DNA of 64,000 nt from Streptomyces sp. NBC_01210 (GTDB taxonomy: Bacteria > Actinomycetota > Actinomycetes > Streptomycetales > Streptomycetaceae), in assembly GCF_036010325.1 (NCBI RefSeq), contig NZ_CP108549.1, positions 2,294,001 through 2,358,000 on the forward strand, given 5' to 3'. Below, piece by piece: positions 56,907 through 64,000 of this stretch. Both the position numbers and the translations under genes were made by a program. Each line of letters begins with the position of its first letter. The stretch's first letter is position 1. A model generated the notes under the pieces. The model was not told the DNA's origin. It was given only the letters and a program-made list of their open reading frames with translations, and made no database searches.

Positions 56907-57914
56907 CTACCGCACCGAGCGACCGCGGGCTGCCGGCCCGGCCTGCTCCTCGCGGCGGGTGCGCAGCAGGAGCGCGACCCAACTGCGGTAGGGCGCCCAG
57001 TGATCGCTGATCCCGGCGAGCCGGCGCGCATCGGAGGCGTCGGGATCGCCGAGGCCGTAGGCATCGGCCATCGAAGCGTGAAGCCGGCGTTCATGACGGG
57101 GGAAGACGTCGGGGTGTCCGGCGCCGCGGATGAGGATGAGCTCCGCGGAGAAGGGGCCGATGCCGGGCAGGGTCCGCAGATGAGCGAGGGCGTCTTCCGT
57201 CGGCATCGCGCGCAGCCGGGCGGCGTCGAGATCACCGGCGAGAGCCGCGTCGGCGAGGACACGCAGCCGTTCGACCTTCGTCTCGGGCAGGCCCGGAACA
57301 CGGCTGAGTCCGCGCAGGACCAGCGGGGTGGGGAAGGCGTGCAGCGACTCCCCGGCGACGGTGACGCGCGGTCCATGGTGCTCGGCAATGCGGGCCTTGA
57401 TCGCGGCGGCCTGGACCATCCGGATGCGGTGGCCGATGACCGCCCAGGCCGCGGCCTCGTACGGCGAGTAGAAACACACCGGCCGCAACCCCGGGTACGC
57501 CGCGATGAGCTGGGCCACGACGGGATCGGCCTCGGCGAGCCGTGGGAACCCGCTGCCGTCCACGTCGAGCGAGAGGATGCGGGCCAGTTGCGCCCGCACC
57601 GCGCTCATCCCATCCGATTCCGCAGTTGCCGTGCCCATCCCGTCGTTGCCCGGATTCCCGGTGTGCACGGTGACATCCGCCTGTACGGTCCCCTCCGACC
57701 CCTCCGACCCCTCCGACCCCTCCGACCCCTCCGACCCCTCCGCCTGCCTCACCTCCGCGCTCACCGTCGAGTGGCCGTCGTCGGCGGGAAAGGCCAGGCG
57801 CAGCACCCTGCCGTCCGAGGCGTCGCGGTACCCGGCGGGTGTAAAGCCCTCCAGGAACCGCAGGCTCGCCGCAAGTGAGAACGGCCCACGCGGGGTGATG
57901 ACGATGGCGGTCAT
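56907..57914 (-). CDS. DNA-3-methyladenine glycosylase II family (AlkA-like)
   Basis: 335-residue HhH-GPD superfamily base excision glycosylase. Helix-hairpin-helix LRTLPGIGPFSAELILIRG followed by GHPDVFP with the catalytic Asp (about residue 275). The N-terminal AlkA-type domain contains an insert EGSEGSEGSEGSEGSEG (about residues 59-75), encoded by a 9-nt tandem repeat. Repairs alkylated bases. 2 nt downstream of the VOC gene stop, so cotranscribed with it and likely under the neighbouring MarR operator. Confidence 0.87.
   Translation of the reverse strand: MTAIVITPRGPFSLAASLRFLEGFTPAGYRDASDGRVLRLAFPADDGHSTVSAEVRQAEGSEGSEGSEGSEGSEGTVQADVTVHTGNPGNDGMGTATAESDGMSAVRAQLARILSLDVDGSGFPRLAEADPVVAQLIAAYPGLRPVCFYSPYEAAAWAVIGHRIRMVQAAAIKARIAEHHGPRVTVAGESLHAFPTPLVLRGLSRVPGLPETKVERLRVLADAALAGDLDAARLRAMPTEDALAHLRTLPGIGPFSAELILIRGAGHPDVFPRHERRLHASMADAYGLGDPDASDARRLAGISDHWAPYRSWVALLLRTRREEQAGPAARGRSVR
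57691..57741 (-). repeat. 9-nt tandem repeat inside the AlkA-like gene
   Basis: Five to six in-frame copies of CCTCCGACC (plus-strand reading), encoding repeated Glu-Gly-Ser on the minus strand. A change in copy number keeps the frame. Confidence 0.88.
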
Positions 57915-57916
57915 GG

Positions 57917-58288
57917 TCAGCCTTCGTGCGTGGTGATGGCGTACCCCTCAGGGCCGACGAACGTGAACATCCTGCCGAACGGACCATCCTCGGGTGCCTT
58001 GACGATGGGGATCCCGGCGGCGTGGAGCCTGTCGTGCAGGGCCTGCGCGTCAGTGGTCCGGAACCACAGGGCGACCCCGAGGCCGGGCCGCTCGACGGCG
58101 CCGAGATCCACTCCCGGCAGCGGCTCACGAACGGCGAACGGAACCGGCTCGGTGGCGAACACCACGGCGCCGGGCGGCGAGGCAGGCGCCCGGCGCAGCC
58201 CGAGGTGCTTCTCGTAGAAGGCGGCAGCCGCTTCGACATCGCGCACCTGCAGAGCGATGAAGTCCGGGCCGCTGGCGGTCACAGTCAT
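57917..58288 (-). CDS. VOC (glyoxalase/bleomycin resistance fold) protein
   Basis: 123-residue single VOC-fold protein: DFIALQVRDVEAAAAFYEKH at the N terminus, GVALWFRTTDAQALHDRLHA and MFTFVGPEGYAITTHEG in the second half. Could bind a small hydrophobic ligand or catalyse a glyoxalase/dioxygenase-type reaction. ATG at 58288 with GAGGAG upstream. Divergent from a MarR regulator, a common pairing in which the regulator represses both genes. Confidence 0.85.
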   Translation of the reverse strand: MTVTASGPDFIALQVRDVEAAAAFYEKHLGLRRAPASPPGAVVFATEPVPFAVREPLPGVDLGAVERPGLGVALWFRTTDAQALHDRLHAAGIPIVKAPEDGPFGRMFTFVGPEGYAITTHEG

Positions 58289-58310
58289 GAGCACTCCTCG
58301 ATCGTGTTGC

Positions 58311-58363
58311 ATGTCAGGACTTTGACATAAGCGGAAGATAGACGGCGCCGCGCTGACATGTCA
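58311..58363. promoter_or_regulatory. MarR-type operators between VOC and marR genes
   Basis: Two related inverted repeats: ATGTCA-6 nt-TGACAT (58311-58328) and the perfect palindrome TGACATGTCA (58354-58363); a further half site TGACATG covers the marR start codon. The shared TGACAT half site and the divergent promoters fit autoregulation by the MarR protein. Confidence 0.7.
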
Positions 58364-58373
58364 AACTCCTGAC

Positions 58374-58835
58374 ATGCACGATGGGACTGCTTCCAGCCAG
58401 GCTCCGCGGGCCGCCGACGTGACCGAGCGCCTGGGATACCGCCTCAAGCGCGCCGCCGCGGCGCTGCGCAGCGCGATGGACAGAGCACTGCGTGAGTACG
58501 GCCTGACGGTGCCGCAGTACGCCTGCCTCGAACTCCTCGACCAGCGCCCCGGCCTGTCCAACGCCGAGCTAGCCCGCGGCACCTTCGTCACGCGGCAGTC
58601 CATGAACGTCGTCCTGCGCGGACTGCAGGACGCCGGCCTCATCACCCGGCCGGCCACCACCGACCGCGGTCGCGCTCTGCCGGCCCACCTCACCGAGGAG
58701 GGCCAACGTCGGCTCGCGGCGGCACGCTCCGCCGTCTACGCCATCGACCAGCGCATGACCGACGCCGTCCCGGAGCAACGCCTCGCCGAGCTCCTCGCCG
58801 ACCTAGACCACATGGCGGCGGCACTCGACGGGTGA
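58374..58835 (+). CDS. MarR-family transcriptional regulator
   Basis: 153-residue winged-helix regulator: GLTVPQYACLELLDQRPGLS, NAELARGTFVTRQSMNVVLR (recognition helix) and the wing RPATTDRGRALPAHLTEEGQ. Likely represses itself and the divergent VOC-alkA pair through the TGACAT repeats upstream; ligand unknown. ATG at 58374. Its 3' end overlaps the convergent ATP-binding pseudogene by 33 nt. Confidence 0.9.
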   Translation: MHDGTASSQAPRAADVTERLGYRLKRAAAALRSAMDRALREYGLTVPQYACLELLDQRPGLSNAELARGTFVTRQSMNVVLRGLQDAGLITRPATTDRGRALPAHLTEEGQRRLAAARSAVYAIDQRMTDAVPEQRLAELLADLDHMAAALDG

Positions 58836-59293
58836 GAACGGCCGCGCGTCAAGGGCGATCGAGCACCAGACGGTCTTCAGGACGGGATCACTGCGGTCGA
58901 TGCCCCAGTCGGCAGCGAGGGCGTCGACGAGAAGCAGGCCGCGACCGCCCTCGGAGTCGAGGGGTGCGGCCCCGAGTTCAGCCGGGGCGGGCAGCCCTCG
59001 GTCGCGGCGGGCATCGCTGACCTCCATACGGAGCATGCCAGGAGGAATAACGGTGAGCCCCAGCCGGAAATCCCGGCCGGGGACACGGCCATGCGTGATG
59101 GCATTCGCGGTGAGTTCAGCCGTCAGGAGGGCAGCGGTCCGGGAGGAGTCGGAGTCGTACGGCCAGCCCCAGGCTTGAGTTGCTGAGTGGCGAGCCGTCG
59201 GGCGAGGCGGGCGCCACGGCGAGTCGCGCTCAGCCGGACCGTGAAGCGGTGGGTGGGGACGGGGAGTTCGGTGCTGACGGTTTCGTGATTCAC
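58803..59293 (-). pseudogene. ATP-binding (anti-sigma/HATPase-like) protein, frameshifted
   Basis: The N-terminal part (STELPVPTHRFTVRLSATRR ... RRLATQQL) runs from GTG 59293 and the rest lies in the next frame: AWGWPYDSDSSRTAALLTAE, LTANAITHG (ATP-binding N box), RMEVSDARRDRGLP and SEGGRGLLLVDALAADWGI (G box). Together they form a typical Streptomyces RsbW-like ATP-binding protein of about 160 residues. A missing base near 59175-59180 (CTCAAGCCTGGGG on the minus strand) separates the halves. Divergent from the XRE/DUF397 pair, its usual partners. Confidence 0.82.
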
Positions 59294-59447
59294 ATCACTC
59301 AGCGTGTCCGTGCGTGCGTAACCTGAACAGGAGCGTTGTCGGTACGCAGCGTGATTGTCCAAGCTCGGAGGCGTGCTGTCCGGGTTGTCGGGCGTGACGC
59401 GGAGCGCAGGGCGGCGTTGGGCAGGGGCGCGTCGAAGGTGGGACAGC

Positions 59448-60308
59448 ATGGCGAATACGACAGGGCCGATGGACGACGAGGCGGAACAGCAGCCGGACTG
59501 GGACGAGGGGACGGCGGAACTCCTCAAGACCGTCGGCAAACAGGTCAGGCTGTGGCGGGAACGGGCCCACTTGACGCAGGCCGAGGTCGGCAAGGCGATC
59601 GGCTACACCGAGCACCAGGTCTCGGCAGTCGAGCGAGGTCGGCGCATCCCGAAGCCGGAGTTCCTGGACAGGGCGGACGAGGCGCTGGGGGCGGGCGGAA
59701 TCCTGGCTGCGTTCAAGGAGGACGTGGCGCAGGCCCGGTACCCGAAGAAGGTGCGAGACCTTGCGCGATTCGAAGCGGATGCCGCCGAGTTGGGCGCCTA
59801 CGCCAGTTCCGTCATCCACGGACTGTTGCAAACCGAGAGCTACGCCCAGGGGCTGTACCGCATGCACCGGCCGATGCTGGACGAGGACGCCATCGAGCGA
59901 AATGTGGCCGCGCGCATGGCCCGGCAGGAGATCTTCGAGCGGCGGCCGGCGCCGTTCTTGAGTTTTGTCCAGGAAGAGGTGACGCTGCGCCGCCCGGTCG
60001 GTGGCAGGATGGTGATGCGCGGCCAGCTCGAACGACTATTGCATGTGGGGCAGTTGCGGAACGTCGAAGTCCAAGTAATGCCGACGGACCGTGAAGATCA
60101 CGCGGGCCTGGGCGGCGGGTCGTTCCTCCTGCTGGACCCCAGGAACGGCCACAAAGTGGCGCACTCGGAGGCAGCATTGTTCAACCGCGTGACCGCCGAA
60201 CGCAAAGAGGTCCGTGTCCTTGAGGCGCGGTATGGGATCATCCGAGCGCAGGCTCTCACGCCACGGGAGTCACTGGCATTCATCGAGAAAGTGCTGGGAG
60301 AGACATGA
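59448..60308 (+). CDS. XRE-family regulator with DUF5753-type C-terminal domain
   Basis: 286-residue protein. An N-terminal Cro/CI helix-turn-helix (QVRLWRERAHLTQAEVGKAI, YTEHQVSAVERGRRIPKPEF) is followed by a ligand-sensor-like domain (ASSVIHGLLQTESYAQGLYR, SFVQEEVTLRRPVGG, VMPTDREDHAGLGGGSFLLL). These regulators act in Streptomyces development and antibiotic control with a DUF397 partner (WhiJ/Scr1-like). ATG at 59448 with AGGTGGG upstream. The DUF397 gene start overlaps its stop by 4 nt. Confidence 0.9.
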   Translation: MANTTGPMDDEAEQQPDWDEGTAELLKTVGKQVRLWRERAHLTQAEVGKAIGYTEHQVSAVERGRRIPKPEFLDRADEALGAGGILAAFKEDVAQARYPKKVRDLARFEADAAELGAYASSVIHGLLQTESYAQGLYRMHRPMLDEDAIERNVAARMARQEIFERRPAPFLSFVQEEVTLRRPVGGRMVMRGQLERLLHVGQLRNVEVQVMPTDREDHAGLGGGSFLLLDPRNGHKVAHSEAALFNRVTAERKEVRVLEARYGIIRAQALTPRESLAFIEKVLGET

Positions 60309-60511
60309 TCAGCAAGTCCTCTGTCGAGAGTGTCGCCGGGCTGGCGTGGTTCAAGAGCAGCTACAGCACCAGCGACGGCCCCGAGTGCGTCGAGGTCGCC
60401 TCCGCCCCCGGCACCGTCCACGTCCGGGACTCCAAGGACAAGGCAGGCGCGCAGCTCGCCTTCACAGACGGCTCATGGGCGGCGTTCGTTCCGTTCGCAG
60501 CCTCCCGCTAG
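60305..60511 (+). CDS. DUF397 protein (partner of XRE regulator)
   Basis: 68 residues with the typical DUF397 layout: AWFKSSYSTSDGPECVEVA, VHVRDSKDKAG and a hydrophobic C terminus SWAAFVPFA. Such proteins antagonise or modulate the adjacent XRE regulator. ATGA overlap with the upstream gene. Confidence 0.92.
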   Translation: MISKSSVESVAGLAWFKSSYSTSDGPECVEVASAPGTVHVRDSKDKAGAQLAFTDGSWAAFVPFAASR

Positions 60512-60756
60512 CACCAACTGCCCTGCATCCCAAGGCATTTGCTCGCCTCAAACCTGCCGTGCCCCTGTCCCCCTGGTCGGAGGGCGAGCTGCCCACCTGC
60601 TTCTGAGTGGCCCCGCGCGCTGCCGGGCGCCGACCAGCTCGGCACGGGCAGTCCAGGTCGGCGCCGACGGCTCCGGGATCGGGTGAGCCGCGCGAGCCAC
60701 GGGCCCCCTTCGGCTGAATCCAGGTCCTGATGCAGGCAGCCCGGTCGCTCAGTCCG

Positions 60757-62013
60757 TCATCTGCCGAGCAGCGCGGCGAGCGCGCCGACCGGGTCGGTGT
60801 CCGGAGTGCCGCGGGGCCACCAGTCCTCGCGGTCCGCGTCCGATTCATAGCCGTACCAGAGGCCGTTGCGGCCGAAGCGGAGCTGCAGCGTGCGGGTGGA
60901 GAGGTGGTTGCGCCAGGGCCGGAAGTGCGGGAAGTCGGCGGCGATCAGGGCGGGGCGGGCACGGTCGAAGGAGCCGGCGGGCGGGTCCCAGGGTTCTTCG
61001 AGTACGGCGAGGGCTTCGAGCCCTCCCTGGCGCCAGGCCGCCACCGCGCGGGCCAGGTCGGTGGGAGTGTGATCGGTGGCGGCTGCCAGATCGCGGTAGA
61101 GGGCGCGGGTGGAGGCGGTCAGGCCCGAGCCGGGGTGGGCGGCGGCCAGGCGGACCGCGTCCTGCCATTCCGTCAGCTCCGCGGTGGGGTCCGTGCCGGT
61201 GGTGAGGAGGGTGTGGGCGCGGGCGGCCGCCTCGGTGGCGAGGAGATCCAGGGCGAGCGGGTCGGGCGCGCCGGGCGAGTGGGGGTAGGACGGTGGACGG
61301 CCCGGATGGGCCGGAGCCGGGAACGGGGGCGGGAGGGCCGGTAGCGAGCGAGGGGCGAGAGCCTCGCGGGCCGGGACCGTCGGAACGGCAGTGGCGGCGG
61401 CCGCGGTGGTGCGCTCGGCGGCCGAGCGGGCCGCGTTGCGATGAGCGAGTGAGGCGAGGATTTCCCGTTCGCCCATGCCCCGCATCAGGAACAGCACGAA
61501 CGGGTCCTCGTCCAGCAGCCGGGCCGTCTGGTAGCAGAGCGCCGCCGCGTGCTTGCAGGGGTAACCGTCGTCCGGGCAGGAGCAGTCGGGGATCAGATCG
61601 CCCGGCGTGGGCAGGAGGTCCGCCACGGTCGCCAGTGCGTGCGGCACGTCCTTGTCGAGCAGGGCCGCGATGTGATCGGGTCGGGCCGCCGCGGCGGCCA
61701 GGAAGTCGTCCCAGTCGCCGTCGGAGAGGGTACGCAGGCGGATCTCCGTACGGTACGGGCGCGGTCTGCTGCCGTGGACGTACGCCACGACCCGGCCCGG
61801 CGTGACCGTGATCGCGTCGACATGGCCCCGGCCCGCGTACGCACGGCCCCGGACGAGGCGGGCCCGGTCCAGGGCCGAGTCCTCCAGCGCCTCCACCCAG
61901 GTGTTGCCCCACCAGCTGGACGCGAACTCCTCGCCGGTGAGGGGCTCCAGGGCGGGGAACGTACGGCGGCGGTCGTCGTGGCGGGGGCGGGCGGGTTGGG
62001 AGCGCGGGATCAT
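60757..62013 (-). CDS. SWIM zinc-finger protein
   Basis: 418 residues. N-terminal block FASSWWGNTWVEALEDSALD and the SWIM zinc motif DCSCPDDGYPCKHAAALCY (C-x-C-x(n)-C-x-H, about residues 147-165). The middle has a proline/alanine-rich linker, and the end has RPWRNHLSTRTLQLRFGRNG. SWIM proteins pair with SNF2-type helicases in Streptomyces; here the start overlaps the stop of the upstream helicase by 4 nt. Likely one DNA- or chromatin-remodelling unit of unknown task. Confidence 0.88.
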   Translation of the reverse strand: MIPRSQPARPRHDDRRRTFPALEPLTGEEFASSWWGNTWVEALEDSALDRARLVRGRAYAGRGHVDAITVTPGRVVAYVHGSRPRPYRTEIRLRTLSDGDWDDFLAAAAARPDHIAALLDKDVPHALATVADLLPTPGDLIPDCSCPDDGYPCKHAAALCYQTARLLDEDPFVLFLMRGMGEREILASLAHRNAARSAAERTTAAAATAVPTVPAREALAPRSLPALPPPFPAPAHPGRPPSYPHSPGAPDPLALDLLATEAAARAHTLLTTGTDPTAELTEWQDAVRLAAAHPGSGLTASTRALYRDLAAATDHTPTDLARAVAAWRQGGLEALAVLEEPWDPPAGSFDRARPALIAADFPHFRPWRNHLSTRTLQLRFGRNGLWYGYESDADREDWWPRGTPDTDPVGALAALLGR

Positions 62014-64000
62014 GAGGGCCTCCGCAGGGAGACGAGGTCGGCCAGCTCACGATCGGTCAGTTCGGTCAGGGCCGCCTCTCCGGAGCCGAGGACCGCGTCC
62101 GCCAACGCCCGCTTGGACGCCAGCATTTCGGCGATGCGGTCCTCCACCGTGCCCTCCGCGATCAGTCGGTGGACCTGCACCGGCTGTGTCTGGCCGATGC
62201 GGTACGCCCGGTCCGTCGCCTGCTCCTCCACGGCAGGGTTCCACCAGCGGTCGAAGTGGATGACATGGCCGGCCCGGGTCAGATTCAGACCGGTGCCGGC
62301 GGCCTTGAGGGAGAGGATGAAGACCGGGATCTCTCCCGACTGGAAGCGGTCCACCATGCGCTCGCGCTCGACCACGGGGGTGCCGCCGTGCAGGAGTTGG
62401 GACGGGATCGCCAGGGACGTGAGGTGCGACGCGAGGATGCGGGCCATGGAGACGTACTGGGTGAAGATCAGGACCGAGCCGTCCTCGGAGAGGATCGTCT
62501 CCACCAGTTCGTCGAGGAGAGCCAGTTTGCCGGAGCGGCCCGCCAGCCGGACGGTGCCGACGCCTGTCGCAGCGCCGTGCTCCTTCAGGCTGTGCTCTTT
62601 CAAAAACTGCGCGGGATGGTTGCAGATCTGCTTCAGCCCGGTGAGCAGCTTCATCACCAGACCACGGCGCGCGATGCCCTCCGCGCCCTCGATCGCCGCC
62701 ATCGTCTCCCGTACGACGGCTTCGTAGAGGGACGCCTGCTCGCGAGTGAGCGCGACGGGATGGTCGGACTCCGTCTTCGGCGGCAGTTCGGGCACGATGC
62801 CCGGATCGGACTTCTTGCGGCGCAGGAGGAAGGGGCGCACGAGCCGCGACAGCCGCTCGACCGCGTCGTCGTCCTCACCGTTCTCGACGAGGCGCGCGTG
62901 CCGGGAGCGGAAGGCCTTCAGCGGGCCGAGCAGTCCGGGAGTCGTCCAGTCCAGCAGCGCCCACAGCTCGGAGAGGTTGTTCTCGACGGGTGTGCCGGTC
63001 AGAGCGACGCGGGCCGGGGCCGGGATGGTGCGCAGGGCTTTGGCCGTCGCCGAGAACGGGTTCTTGACGTGCTGCGCCTCGTCGGCGACGACCATCCCCC
63101 AGGTGTGCGCGGCCAGCCGGTCCGCGCTCGTCCGCATCGTGCCGTACGTGGTGAGGACGAAGCCGCCGTCGAGCTCGGGCAGTGTGCGGTCGGCGCCGTG
63201 GAAGCGGCGCACCGGTACGCCGGGGGCGAAGCGGGCGATCTCCCGCTGCCAGTTGCCGAGCAGCGAGGCGGGGCAGACGACCAGCGTCGGGGCCGTCCGG
63301 GCACGATGGAGGTGGAGGGCGATCAACGTGACCGTCTTGCCGAGGCCCATGTCGTCCGCGAGGCAGCCGCCGAGCCCGAGCGAGGTCATCAGGTCCAGCC
63401 AGGCCAGGCCACGCAGCTGGTAGTCGCGGAGCGTGGCGGCAAGGCCGGCCGGAGGCGCGACAGGTGCGGAGGCCGCGGTGAGCCGGTCGCGAAGTGCCGC
63501 CAGCGCGCCCGTCGGCACCGCCTCCACCGTCTCGCCGTCCACCTCCGCCGTGCCGGTCAGTGCCACGGCCAGCGCGTCGACCGGCTCGAGCAGCCCCAAC
63601 TCCCGTTTGCGCGCCTTCCGTACGAGACCGGGGTCGACGACCACCCACTGGTCCCGCAACCGCACGATCGGACGGTGCGACTCGGCCAGCGCGTCCATCT
63701 CCCGCTCGGTCAGCGGATCGCCGTCCAGCGCCAACTGCCAGTTGAATTTGAGCAGTTCCTCGCTGTCGAAGAACGGTGTGCCGTCCGTCGCCGAGCCGGG
63801 CGCGGACCGTACGACCGCGGCGGCCGAGAGCGTACGCGCCAGCTCCTTCGGCCAGTGCACCGCTACCCCGGCCGCGGCCAGGCGTGCCGCGCCCGGTCCC
63901 AGCAGCTCGTACAGCTCGTCCTCTGTCAGCGGGAGCACATCGGGCACGTCCCGTTCCAGCAGCCGGGCGAGTGGCGGCCAGACCCGCGCCGCGCGGCGCA
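62010..64000 (-). CDS. SNF2-family DEAD/DEAH helicase, 5' end outside window
   Basis: At least 663 residues visible; the frame is open through base 64000 with normal codon use (WPPLARLLERDVPDVLPLT), so the N terminus lies beyond the window. Helicase motifs: I DDMGLGKTVTLIAL, II VVADEAQHVKN, III ALTGTPVENNLSELW, V GTGLNLTRAGHVIHFDRWWN, VI QATDRAYRIGQTQPVQVHR. The SNF2 insert FLLRRKKSDPGI is present. ATP-driven translocase acting on DNA; coupled to the downstream SWIM protein. Confidence 0.94.
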   Translation of the reverse strand, partial: RRAARVWPPLARLLERDVPDVLPLTEDELYELLGPGAARLAAAGVAVHWPKELARTLSAAAVVRSAPGSATDGTPFFDSEELLKFNWQLALDGDPLTEREMDALAESHRPIVRLRDQWVVVDPGLVRKARKRELGLLEPVDALAVALTGTAEVDGETVEAVPTGALAALRDRLTAASAPVAPPAGLAATLRDYQLRGLAWLDLMTSLGLGGCLADDMGLGKTVTLIALHLHRARTAPTLVVCPASLLGNWQREIARFAPGVPVRRFHGADRTLPELDGGFVLTTYGTMRTSADRLAAHTWGMVVADEAQHVKNPFSATAKALRTIPAPARVALTGTPVENNLSELWALLDWTTPGLLGPLKAFRSRHARLVENGEDDDAVERLSRLVRPFLLRRKKSDPGIVPELPPKTESDHPVALTREQASLYEAVVRETMAAIEGAEGIARRGLVMKLLTGLKQICNHPAQFLKEHSLKEHGAATGVGTVRLAGRSGKLALLDELVETILSEDGSVLIFTQYVSMARILASHLTSLAIPSQLLHGGTPVVERERMVDRFQSGEIPVFILSLKAAGTGLNLTRAGHVIHFDRWWNPAVEEQATDRAYRIGQTQPVQVHRLIAEGTVEDRIAEMLASKRALADAVLGSGEAALTELTDRELADLVSLRRPS

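Noticed and set aside
60512..60756. Possible small genes in the gap between DUF397 and the SWIM protein
   Set aside because: Short frames overlap in all directions with no ribosome binding site or consistent third-position bias.

Overview
The window is a high-GC actinobacterial chromosome segment, almost certainly from a Streptomyces or close relative. Third codon positions are nearly all G/C, GTG and TTG starts are common, and genes often overlap by 4 bp (ATGA/GTGA). Streptomyces hallmarks are present: WhiA, a long chaplin with an LAxTG sorting signal, mycothiol-type enzymes, an XRE/DUF397/ATP-binding regulatory module and OpcA. The order tal-zwf-opcA-pgl ... pgi ... secG-tpiA-pgk-gap ... 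whiA-yvcK-rapZ-uvrC ... uvrA matches the conserved core of Streptomyces chromosomes as I remember it.

Layout. 1-4395 (+): pentose-phosphate operon (tal, truncated by the window edge, then zwf, opcA, pgl). 4590-9964 (-): MFS transporter, pgi, two PH-domain membrane proteins and a DUF3052-like protein, tightly packed. 10068-13994 (-): an RbpA paralogue with a strong intrinsic terminator, secG, and the lower-glycolysis set gap-pgk-tpiA. 14211-17159 (-): a large secreted M14 zinc carboxypeptidase. 17324-22267 (-): the overlapping operon uvrC-rapZ-yvcK-whiA. 22491-31951: secreted proteins, a regulator, a Rieske protein, a sugar kinase, uvrA, a mycothiol-dependent-isomerase-like protein, an MBL hydrolase and a 5'-truncated LD-carboxypeptidase. 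31971-38131 (-): TerC behind a candidate Mn riboswitch, two TerD-family proteins, uvrB. 38191-42087: solo MHYT sensor, alkyltransferase, HIT-like protein, MFS exporter. 42337-47016: secreted C39-like protein, lipoprotein, and a pseudouridine-catabolism pair (psuG and a PfkB kinase) facing a uridine-kinase-like protein. 47085-64000: accessory genes (broken cupin, C39-like protein, 2-hydroxyacid dehydrogenase, chaplin, amidohydrolase, P450, AlkA-type glycosylase, VOC/MarR pair, broken anti-sigma-like ATPase beside an XRE/DUF397 pair) and finally a SWIM-protein/SNF2-helicase pair cut by the window edge.

The most unusual element is at 48629-48857 on the minus strand. Directly downstream of an unassigned conserved-looking protein gene (48939-49670) lie two tandem tRNA-like elements whose halves are circularly permuted. 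In each, the T arm and 3' acceptor strand come first, then a short linker, then the 5' acceptor strand and D arm. Both acceptor stems pair 7/7, both T stems 5/5 and both split anticodon stems 5/5 (one G-U wobble each). I know of permuted tRNA genes only from some algae and archaea, so a tandem bacterial pair with a companion protein gene is the best candidate for an undescribed system here.

Other themes are several in-frame short tandem repeats inside genes, three apparent single-base frameshifts (44.37, 47.2 and 59.18 kb) that could be real decay or assembly error, and a family of dispersed intergenic palindromes. All coordinates come from reading the sequence; family names come from memory of motifs, with no database search.
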